This document shows positions 6,763 to 14,872 of a stretch of DNA of 26,741 bases, piece after piece. The notes beneath the pieces are model-generated. The model was not told where the DNA came from, searched no databases, and saw nothing but the letters and a program-made list of their open reading frames with translations. Every line of letters begins with the position of its first letter. Positions within the stretch are counted from its first letter, which is position 1. A program made the position numbers and the translations under genes. This DNA comes from UMGS172 sp964634675 (GTDB taxonomy: Bacteria > Bacillota > Clostridia > Oscillospirales > Acutalibacteraceae), in NCBI GenBank assembly GCA_964634675.1, contig CAZWLH010000015.1, forward strand, positions 1-26,741, in the 5' to 3' direction.

Positions 6763-7658
6763 TTAAGTATTGCTGTTCTTTTGCGGCATTTCGATCTTCA
6801 CGGGAGCTATCGGAATAGGCACGGTATTATGCTTGACAACGACCTTGTCGTAATACTTTTTAAACGTAACACGTCCTATAAACTTATAGTCACAGTGAGG
6901 ACAGGTGAATTCCGCCTTAAAATAATGTCCCTTGAATGCCCAAGAGGTCACCCTTTTGGCATCCTTACCGCACCGCTCACACTTAAATTCCATTTTCTTC
7001 TTGTTGACAAGAGGATTGTTAAGGTCACGTATAACATAGGCCTTAAAGGTCAGCCTTTTGTAATAATCGGGCACCGAGGTGTCGATGCAATAGGTCATAA
7101 GCCGCTCTTTATTATAAACTCGGCGGAGCATATCGGCACAAAGCAGACTGTCGTCCAACGCACGGTGCAGACCTATGCCGTCTATCGAAAGACCGAGCAT
7201 AATTGCGGCGTTTGAGACCGAAACCTGAGAGGTTATGGTATGACCGAGCCCGATCATCTCGTTTTGGACATATTTTTGCAGGTCGATATATTTACCGATT
7301 ATCGGCACGGTGTTTATCCTTCGTCTCAAGCGAAAATTCTCGAGCAAAACATAAAGATCCGAGTTGCTCCAGGTCATAGTGACGGCATCTTCGCCTGCCC
7401 ACTCCGAATAGAGGCTGACGGCCTGATCAAAGGTCATACCGTCACGCAACATTTCCTCGGTCGTGATGTTGGTGAGCCGCTGAAAACGGCCGCTCAGCTT
7501 GTCGGTAAAGGTAGACCTTATGAGAACGCTGAAACGTGATATTTCGTTCAGCTCCTCATCAAGCTTGACGGCGCCGATTTCAATAAGCTCGTTTATGCAT
7601 TTACCGTTGACCTTGCAATAGGGCGTATGCCATTCGTTATCGAGTATTATATATTCCA

Positions 7659-7659
<1 letters not shown>
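6763..7659 (-). CDS. DEDDh 3'-5' exonuclease with C-terminal zinc ribbon
   Basis: DnaQ-fold exonuclease of the DEDDh class, presumably acting on DNA or RNA 3' ends. In the 298-residue product Exo I is D7-x-E9, Exo II includes Asp101 (TWSNSD), and Exo III is His165/Asp170 in HRALDDSLLCADML, so the catalytic set looks complete. After about residue 190 comes an extra domain with Cys227, Cys230, Cys253 and Cys256, probably a zinc ribbon that binds nucleic acid. It resembles KapD-type or stand-alone exonucleases rather than the polymerase epsilon subunit. Its ATG overlaps the typA stop (TAATG), indicating translational coupling to typA. A strong terminator follows the stop. Confidence 0.85.
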
Positions 7660-9488
<1,829 letters not shown>

Positions 9489-9521
9489 ATTTTCAACTTC
9501 CCTTATTTTAATAACTGATAT

Positions 9522-9550
9522 ATTATAACAGATATTGCCTGTTTTAACAA
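9522..9550 (-). promoter_or_regulatory. Sigma-A type promoter of typA
   Basis: On the minus strand: TTGTTA (9545-9550), a 17-nt spacer, and TATAAT (9522-9527). It sits about 34 bases upstream of the typA ATG, giving a short leader. Confidence 0.75.
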
Positions 9551-9569
9551 GTCTCACGAAGCAGAAATT

Positions 9570-9598
9570 TTGACAAAATACAGCCCCGAATTTATATA
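9570..9598 (+). promoter_or_regulatory. Distal promoter of the membrane-protein gene at 9690
   Basis: On the plus strand: TTGACA (9570-9575), a 17-nt spacer, and TATATA (9593-9598). It is back-to-back with the typA promoter. Confidence 0.65.
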
Positions 9599-9624
9599 TT
9601 ATACATAATAATTCATCGAAAAGC

Positions 9625-9653
9625 TTGACAAAAATCTCCGTATTTGGTATTCT
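9625..9653 (+). promoter_or_regulatory. Proximal promoter of the membrane-protein gene at 9690
   Basis: A second consensus TTGACA (9625-9630), again with a 17-nt spacer, leads to a weaker -10 TATTCT (9648-9653). Its transcript would start about 30 bases before the ATG. Confidence 0.55.
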
Positions 9654-9689
9654 TGACGTGTTGTAACTTGAAAAATGAGGTGCTGCGTT

Positions 9690-10187
9690 ATGAAAATTTC
9701 GAAGCGTATTCTCGGCATCGTCGGCGGTGCCGTCGGCCTGGCTCTTTCAGTCGGTCTTATAGTATATTTCTACTCAATTGTCAAAGAATTTATTTTTTTA
9801 GGGCTCGGATTTGTTGCGGTATGCATTTTCTTTCCGATACTAATCCGTCACGGTGTCAAAACGGTATTTAAAGAACGTGATGCGGTTTATACCCAGCTTT
9901 CGCACCGTATGAAGGTTAAATACAACGTCGGCCGCACCTTCAGAGGCTTTGTTGAAATACTGTTGCTTTTGTGGTTGATCGTTCCGCCCATAATGCTTAT
10001 TCCCGGAAGTCTTGCGGTTTTGGTTTTACCGGTCGTTTCAATTGCGATTTTTGTTGTCGAGGGACTTACGGCAGGCGTTTGGAGCGACATCGGCTGGTCG
10101 AAGGGCTTGTATTGGCTGATGAATATAGGCATTTACATTGTCGGAATCGTGCTCGGTGCAGTACTTAACGCGCTGATATACAAGTAA
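9690..10187 (+). CDS. Unknown small integral membrane protein
   Basis: The only plus-strand gene in the window. The 165-residue product has a short basic N-terminus (MKISKR), two hydrophobic segments (about 8-28 and 33-53), a basic cytosolic stretch (about 54-87), then further hydrophobic segments (about 88-103, 108-128 and 142-163). I recognise no family or catalytic motif. The ATG at 9690 was chosen because GAGGTG lies 7 nt upstream; an open frame begins five codons earlier. Two stacked promoters precede it and a terminator hairpin follows, so it is a single-gene unit convergent with the cohesin-dockerin gene. Confidence 0.75.
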   Translation: MKISKRILGIVGGAVGLALSVGLIVYFYSIVKEFIFLGLGFVAVCIFFPILIRHGVKTVFKERDAVYTQLSHRMKVKYNVGRTFRGFVEILLLLWLIVPPIMLIPGSLAVLVLPVVSIAIFVVEGLTAGVWSDIGWSKGLYWLMNIGIYIVGIVLGAVLNALIYK

Positions 10188-10198
10188 ATAAAGCAAAC

Positions 10199-10241
10199 AC
10201 AAAGCCTTGTGGTCGTGATAAACCGCAAGGCTTTGTTGTTA
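10199..10241. terminator. Convergent-gene terminator hairpin
   Basis: A 14-bp stem (10199-10212 with 10223-10236) has one pair that is U-G on the plus strand and C-A on the minus strand, so it is best formed in plus-strand RNA. There it is followed by TTGTT. On the minus strand it is followed by a moderately U-rich stretch. It probably serves both the gene ending at 10187 and the one ending at 10239. Confidence 0.7.
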
Positions 10242-10943
10242 TTGCAACGGATATATTGCTTCACCGAACAGTGTGAAGAACAAAAGATAAACCGCATCGT
10301 CGGCATCGGTCACACCGTCACCGTTAAAGTCGGCCGGCTGAGTCAAAGGATATTCGCCGTCGCCGAAAATGGTGTTGTAAAGCAGATAGACCGCATCACG
10401 GCTGTCTACGACCTTATTTCCGTCAACGTCACCCTTATCATACTTCGGAAGCAATGTAACACTGCCCGAGGTTGCGGTGAGCTTCACTTTTCTAAGCTGA
10501 CTGTCAACACAGTCGTTAGCCGATGCAAGCTTTACGGAAACCGAGGCAGTCGACTCATTCTCAACCTCTTTAGAAGTAAAGGTAAGCGTCATGAGCTTGC
10601 CGGTAGCGGTCACATCGGTATCGGCAGTTCCGCTGAGCCACACGGCACCGTAAGGTGAGGCAAAGCTTTCGGAAAAATTAGGCTCGCTTAAGACCGTGCC
10701 GTTTTCGACACCCGTCAGTGTCAGCTTCTCGGTGTCGTATTCAACAACAAGCTTCAAGGCAGCAACGCCCGAATTTTCGGTAACGTTCACGTCGAGAGTA
10801 AACGTTCCGCCCGAGTTCACCCTCTTTGAATCAACTGCCACCGATATACCCTTGGTGGTAGCGGCACCGACACACATAACAGAACTGAAAAGCATAACCG
10901 TCACAAGAAGAACGGCAACCGATATTTTACCGAAATATTTCAT
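10239..10943 (-). CDS. Secreted cohesin-dockerin protein (small scaffoldin-like adaptor)
   Basis: Extracellular assembly protein of cellulosome-like systems. The 234-residue product has a Sec signal peptide (about 1-28), a single cohesin-like beta-sandwich domain (about 33-165, including the pattern ALKLVVEYDTEKLTLTGV), and a C-terminal type I dockerin-like pair of calcium loops. Loop one is DVDGNKVVDSRDAVYLL (172 on) and loop two DFNGDGVTDADDAVYLL (205 on). Each is followed by a near-identical TxFG...YPL tail. It has no enzyme domain, so it could bridge dockerin-bearing proteins to another cohesin. The start at 10943 is supported by AGAGGTG 7 nt upstream. It has its own promoter and a structured leader. 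The cohesin assignment rests on pattern recognition and could be a related adhesion fold. Confidence 0.82.
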   Translation of the reverse strand: MKYFGKISVAVLLVTVMLFSSVMCVGAATTKGISVAVDSKRVNSGGTFTLDVNVTENSGVAALKLVVEYDTEKLTLTGVENGTVLSEPNFSESFASPYGAVWLSGTADTDVTATGKLMTLTFTSKEVENESTASVSVKLASANDCVDSQLRKVKLTATSGSVTLLPKYDKGDVDGNKVVDSRDAVYLLYNTIFGDGEYPLTQPADFNGDGVTDADDAVYLLFFTLFGEAIYPLQ

Positions 10944-10961
10944 ATAAAAGCACCTCTTATC

Positions 10962-11008
10962 CGTTTAAGCGAAACGACCGATCCGTCGAGCGTTTCTTTC
11001 GTTTAAGC
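10962..11008 (-). repeat. Leader hairpin flanked by 9-bp direct repeats upstream of the cohesin-dockerin gene
   Basis: The 9-mer CGTTTAAGC occurs at 10962-10970 and 11000-11008. Between them GAAACG (10971-10976) and CGTTTC (10991-10996) form an inverted repeat, with an alternative inner pairing of CGAC with GTCG. Predicted +1 is about 10999, so the hairpin would be near the 5' end of the mRNA. This could be an operator or an mRNA-stability element; function unknown. Confidence 0.5.
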
Positions 11009-11034
11009 ATATAATACTTTTGACGTTTTGTCAA
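11006..11034 (-). promoter_or_regulatory. Promoter of the cohesin-dockerin gene
   Basis: On the minus strand: TTGACA (11029-11034), a 17-nt spacer, and TATGCT (11006-11011). The -10 is a 4-of-6 match. It follows directly after the radC stop at 11061. Confidence 0.6.
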
Positions 11035-11060
11035 CGAAATTCATTTAAAGCACACAGGTT

Positions 11061-11795
11061 TCATCCGAACAAACCTCTGAAATTTGCCGAAGAAGCCATT
11101 GAGACAAAGTCATCACCGGCAACAATAATATGATCGACAACGCTTATATTCATTCCGCGCATTGTTTTTATCATTTCGTTGGTGGTGTCAATGTCCTCTC
11201 TCGACGGCAGAGCCAAGCCGCCGGGATGATTGTGCGAAATTATTATAGCCGTGGTTTTGGGATATTTCAGCACCAGCTCAACTATCCTGCGGCAGTTCAT
11301 AAGACAGCTTCCCGCATCACCGTCACTTATCTGTTCAAAGGCAAGTATCTTGCAGGATGCATCCATACAAACCGCCATAACACGTTCATTCGGGATGCCG
11401 GCATAATAATTGCACAGGAATTTTCCGCTTTCCTCGGAGCTTTTAAGGCGCTTACCCTCAAACGACTCACGCTTATAACGGTTGAAAAGCGGAACCATCA
11501 TCTTGATAAGCGAGGCCGAGGTCTTGGTCATTCCGTCAACCTTCAGGAGCTGATCCTCGGTGGCATCGAGCACACCGGGAATGGAACCGAAGCAGTCGAT
11601 CAGCCGGTGAGCCAACGGATTTGTGTCCTTTCTTGGCACGGAATAGTAAAGCAGCATTTCGAGCACCTCGTGATCCTGCATACCGTCGAAGCCGACGCGG
11701 CTGAAGCGCTCTCTCATACGTGTTCTGTGACCGTCGTGGACATTCTGTTTTATTTCTTCGTTTTGTTCCTTAGTCTTGTTTTTGTCTTCTTTCAT
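11061..11795 (-). CDS. radC: RadC family JAMM-domain protein
   Basis: RadC proteins carry a JAB1/MPN metalloprotease-like domain; the old DNA-repair label is not well supported experimentally. The 244-residue product has a helix-hairpin-helix-like N-terminal half (about 60-105, with DQLLKVDGMTKTSASLI) and a C-terminal JAMM motif with all ligands: His188, His190, Ser198 and Asp201 in HNHPGGLALPSREDID. The ATG at 11795 lies inside the 3' end of the PAP2 gene (26-base overlap, different frame) with only a modest AGGTAAG ribosome site, which suggests translational coupling. Confidence 0.93.
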   Translation of the reverse strand: MKEDKNKTKEQNEEIKQNVHDGHRTRMRERFSRVGFDGMQDHEVLEMLLYYSVPRKDTNPLAHRLIDCFGSIPGVLDATEDQLLKVDGMTKTSASLIKMMVPLFNRYKRESFEGKRLKSSEESGKFLCNYYAGIPNERVMAVCMDASCKILAFEQISDGDAGSCLMNCRRIVELVLKYPKTTAIIISHNHPGGLALPSREDIDTTNEMIKTMRGMNISVVDHIIVAGDDFVSMASSANFRGLFG

Positions 11796-12474
11796 AGAAC
11801 TTACCTATATCAAGCTTACCGTATATTTTCCAAAGTTTGAAGCGTTCGTTCAGCTGAATCGAAAGCTCTGCCACCGCAACGCCGCCGACAACGTCCAAAA
11901 CAACGTGCTGCTTGGTAAAAAGCACCGAAGCGAACACCGCCAAGGTAGCGATGACCGCCAAAATCTTAAAATATTTCGGGATATTGCGGCTTTTCAGCAC
12001 ATATCTCATAGCGAACCAGCTTGCCGAGCAGTGCATCGACGGAAACAAGTTGTCCTGCATATCGACTTTATAAAGCAGCTCGAGCAATCCGCCGCAGGTT
12101 TTATCTTCAAAGCCGACAGGGCGCTGAGACGTGGTCGGAAATGCTATGTAAAAGACCGTGCAAAAGAATTTTCCGATAATATCCGAAAAAAGCAGGCGGT
12201 CGCTCAGCTCCTTGCTTTCGCGACTCACACCGAGATATGCCACGATCCAATAAACATAGCTGAGAAAATACATCACCGTCCAAACGGGGATGACGGGAAT
12301 TTTTCCGTCAAGTGCACAGGTGAGATCGGCGTAGGTCTCTATTCCGTCACGTGCGATAAAATTTATAAATCTTGTCAAATAATAGGCCACAACAAGACCG
12401 ATACCGCAAATAATATACTGTAACGCCGCATAATCGGGTATAAGTCTGCGCCTTAAGTTAACCAATTTCATCAT
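11770..12474 (-). CDS. PAP2-family membrane phosphatase
   Basis: Integral membrane lipid-phosphate phosphatase, likely acting on undecaprenyl pyrophosphate, phosphatidate-type or similar lipids (inference). The 234-residue product has about six hydrophobic helices. The active-site set can be seen as Arg118-Pro119 (TTSQRP), Pro145-Ser-Met-His148 (PSMHCS) and His190 with Asp194 (TKQHVVLD). Motif C2 is PSMH instead of the commoner PSGH, and motif C3 has Lys in place of the usual Arg, a variant known in this branch. Two ATG codons are adjacent at the start; the ribosome site is weak. It overlaps radC by 26 bases, so the two form an operon. Confidence 0.85.
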   Translation of the reverse strand: MMKLVNLRRRLIPDYAALQYIICGIGLVVAYYLTRFINFIARDGIETYADLTCALDGKIPVIPVWTVMYFLSYVYWIVAYLGVSRESKELSDRLLFSDIIGKFFCTVFYIAFPTTSQRPVGFEDKTCGGLLELLYKVDMQDNLFPSMHCSASWFAMRYVLKSRNIPKYFKILAVIATLAVFASVLFTKQHVVLDVVGGVAVAELSIQLNERFKLWKIYGKLDIGKFYERRQKQD

Positions 12475-12559
12475 ACCGGGTAAAACGCTCCGAAAAACTA
12501 ATATACAGTCGGTTTTATGTACCGACAGCGTGCATAGCGGCCGAGATCACATCAAAAAG

Positions 12560-12994
12560 CTAGTCGCTCTCGTTTGCATCGTAAAAGTAAAGACGAAAGC
12601 TTCCTTCGGTTATGGGCTCGGCAACAAAGGGAGAGGAAATAAGCTTGCCGCCGCAATAGACCGAAAGCTTTCGGCCGATATTCTCGGTCGTTATTCTTGC
12701 CAATATGCCGGTTCCAAGATTTGTCAGCTCAAAATCGAGGACATAGGCAAATTCGCCGTCCTTTTCGTCGGTATCCTTAGTGACCGACGAAATGTGTTGC
12801 TCCGTCAGCAAAGTGTTTCCGTTCACGTCACGTATTTCAAACACGGCACCGCTCTGCGATGCGGTCGTGCCGCTTGAAACAACAGATAAGCTTTCCGACT
12901 CAAGAGGATTTTTCTTGGTATCATTGTTCGAGCCGCAGCCGATAAGCGCAAGACAAAGTATCATACTGATGCAAAGGACAAAAGCTTTTTTCAA
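12560..12994 (-). CDS. Small lipoprotein, unknown function
   Basis: The 144-residue product has a lipoprotein signal (KKAFVLCISMILCLALIGC) with the lipidated Cys at residue 20, a polar linker, then a roughly 100-residue beta-rich domain. I do not recognise the domain, though the repeated hydrophobic strand pattern suggests an immunoglobulin-like or FxLYD-like fold. The start is probably the TTG at 12994, because GAGGGGA lies 8-9 nt upstream. The GTG at 13003 is directly adjacent to that site and too close. It has its own promoter, and 85 bases separate it from the PAP2 gene downstream with no clear terminator, so read-through is possible. Confidence 0.75.
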   Translation of the reverse strand: MKKAFVLCISMILCLALIGCGSNNDTKKNPLESESLSVVSSGTTASQSGAVFEIRDVNGNTLLTEQHISSVTKDTDEKDGEFAYVLDFELTNLGTGILARITTENIGRKLSVYCGGKLISSPFVAEPITEGSFRLYFYDANESD

Positions 12995-13020
12995 GAAAAA
13001 CACTCCCCTCTCACGTTTTA

Positions 13021-13049
13021 ATTTTACATTATAATCCGGCGATTGTCAA
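13021..13049 (-). promoter_or_regulatory. Promoter of the small lipoprotein gene
   Basis: On the minus strand: TTGACA (13044-13049), a 17-nt spacer, and TAAAAT (13021-13026), about 27 bases before the proposed TTG start. Confidence 0.7.
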
Positions 13050-13077
13050 TAGCCAAAGCAAAGGGTACCAAGCTTTC

Positions 13078-13109
13078 AAAAATGCCCCGAAGGATTGACC
13101 CTCGGGGCA
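13078..13109 (-). terminator. Intrinsic terminator after the GH16 gene
   Basis: An 8-bp inverted repeat TGCCCCGA/TCGGGGCA (13083-13090 with 13102-13109), extendable by two G-C pairs past a bulge, is followed on the minus strand by five T residues. It begins 5 bases beyond the stop at 13115. Confidence 0.82.
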
Positions 13110-13114
13110 GATGT

Positions 13115-14803
13115 TTAGTTGTTTACAAAGCTTTGTCCGTCAATCTGGAACAGTCTGACATAGTCGACCTCATATTCGATCGGCCACTTGACATCATCAC
13201 CGGGTGCGGTACGTCCCTCCCAGCCTGCGTTGACACAAACCTGAATATTGATGAATTTATCAAACTCAAATTCGGTAGCCGCCTGAGTGTAGTAAAGTGT
13301 TCCGTCGCTGTAGAAGCTGATCTCGGTATCGTTCCAGAAAAGTCCGATAGTGTGGAAGCGAAGATCGAAGTTTTCGTCGGCTCTGATCCTGCGCTCGCCT
13401 ACAACGCCGTCACAGGAGGTGTGACCGCCGTTGGCCTCGGAACGCCACCAGTGGACATTGGCCTGAAGCATATTTGCAACGCCGAGATTTTCGAAAATAT
13501 CGATTTCGAGCAGATCGCCTGCATTATTTTTATCACGGCCGTTGCCCCAGAACGAAGAGTAAACACCGACTGCGGTAGGGATTCTGGCACGAAGCTCCAA
13601 ATAACCCTTGTTGAATCTGAGTCTGTCGTCGCTCTTGATACCGAACGGCTGATAAAGGTTGCCGTTGTCATCATAGAAAATGCGCATAGTCATAGTATCG
13701 TTCGAGAAAGAAACGGTGGTCTCATCGACAACAAAGGTTCTTCCCGAATTATCCCAATAGCCCTGACCCTCGGGCATCATCCACTTTGTGGTATCAAGCT
13801 GACCTTGGTTGAACTCGTCGCCCCAAACATACTTATAGTAGCTCGAGCTGTCATAGCCCGCGACCGTTGCGGTATAGGTACCTGCCTTTGAATCGGCATC
13901 GGAAAGAGAACCCTTTTCAAGCAGCTTTGCGAACTCGGTCACGGCAACCTGAACGGCATAGGTGCTTCCGCCGACAAGATAAACCTTTTTGCCCGAGATC
14001 TTGATCTCATAATCGTCGGCACCGTAATTGCTTTGAGCCGGTGTGCCGGGACGGTTGGAATTGCCGATTACTATTTCGTATTCCGACTCGGCAGTGTCAA
14101 TGTCGTTTTCGAGATCGACAAGGAAGCCGGTGGTGCTTTTGATGAGAGCGCTTATCTTTTCGGCCTCGACCTGAATGAGATAGGAGCGTGAGGTTGCATC
14201 AATTATCATCTTAAATCTTCCGATATTGACACCGTTTATGGGGATATCCTTGAAATCACCGGCAGTGACACCGACATAAAGAATACCTCCGGCAACACCG
14301 TCTGCCTTAAGGTAATTAGCGTTAAAATAGTCAACTGCGCTTGCAAGTCCGATATTTGTAACGGCGTTTATGACTATCTTCTTACCGATAGTGCAGATGA
14401 TATAGTCATCGTAACGACCTGCTCCGGTACCGAAAAGATAGTCCAAGGCCTGCTGAGACTCGGGACGGTTGGTCGAACCGACAAGAATCTCGTAAGCATC
14501 GGTTCCGTCCTCGGAATCAAGCACGTTTTTCGGCTTGGTGTTCAAAGCCTTTTTATACTCGGAAAACACCTTAGAGGCCAAGGCGGTAACCTCGGTATCG
14601 CCGTCGGAACGGACAACACGGTAAACTGCATCGCCACTTTCGTCAACAAGCTTTACATCTTCTTTAGAAAAAATCTCATCGGTCACGACTGTCGAAGAGG
14701 TTCCCGAACCGTCGCCCGAAGGCTTTTTACCGTCACCGCCGCAACCGGCAAACGCCGTGAGCGACAAGGCAACGACAAAAAGTATTGCCAATATTTTTTT
14801 CAT
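13115..14803 (-). CDS. GH16 glycoside hydrolase lipoprotein with duplicated N-terminal module
   Basis: Surface-anchored beta-glucanase-type enzyme, probably laminarinase/lichenase-like; the substrate cannot be fixed from sequence alone. The 562-residue product has a lipoprotein signal (FAGC, Cys21) and a Ser/Gly linker. Two related modules follow, around 100-165 (YEILVGSTNRPES...) and 240-297 (YEIVIGNSNRPGT...), each ending in a GKKI/VxI/L strand and an A-rich helix, similar to the N-terminal alpha/beta domain of some alpha-glucuronidases and GH20s. The GH16 domain spans about 325-555, with the catalytic ExDxxE motif E433-I-D435-I-F-E438. The ATG has GGAG upstream, and a consensus promoter and a terminator bracket the gene, so it is monocistronic. 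Confidence 0.9.
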   Translation of the reverse strand: MKKILAILFVVALSLTAFAGCGGDGKKPSGDGSGTSSTVVTDEIFSKEDVKLVDESGDAVYRVVRSDGDTEVTALASKVFSEYKKALNTKPKNVLDSEDGTDAYEILVGSTNRPESQQALDYLFGTGAGRYDDYIICTIGKKIVINAVTNIGLASAVDYFNANYLKADGVAGGILYVGVTAGDFKDIPINGVNIGRFKMIIDATSRSYLIQVEAEKISALIKSTTGFLVDLENDIDTAESEYEIVIGNSNRPGTPAQSNYGADDYEIKISGKKVYLVGGSTYAVQVAVTEFAKLLEKGSLSDADSKAGTYTATVAGYDSSSYYKYVWGDEFNQGQLDTTKWMMPEGQGYWDNSGRTFVVDETTVSFSNDTMTMRIFYDDNGNLYQPFGIKSDDRLRFNKGYLELRARIPTAVGVYSSFWGNGRDKNNAGDLLEIDIFENLGVANMLQANVHWWRSEANGGHTSCDGVVGERRIRADENFDLRFHTIGLFWNDTEISFYSDGTLYYTQAATEFEFDKFINIQVCVNAGWEGRTAPGDDVKWPIEYEVDYVRLFQIDGQSFVNN

Positions 14804-14832
14804 AAATACAACTCCTATACTTTGTTTTTATT

Positions 14833-14861
14833 ATTGTAGCAAACACAAATCATTTTGTCAA
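14833..14861 (-). promoter_or_regulatory. Sigma-A type promoter of the GH16 gene
   Basis: On the minus strand: TTGACA (14856-14861), a 17-nt spacer, and TACAAT (14833-14838). The -35 begins only 11 bases after the feoA/feoB stop codon. Confidence 0.82.
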
Positions 14862-14872
14862 CATTCAAAAGA

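Noticed and set aside
12507..12530. Short inverted repeat GTCGGT/ACCGAC between the lipoprotein and PAP2 genes as a terminator
   Set aside because: Only 6 bp, with no T-tract on either side. It may be a weak hairpin but is not supported as a terminator.
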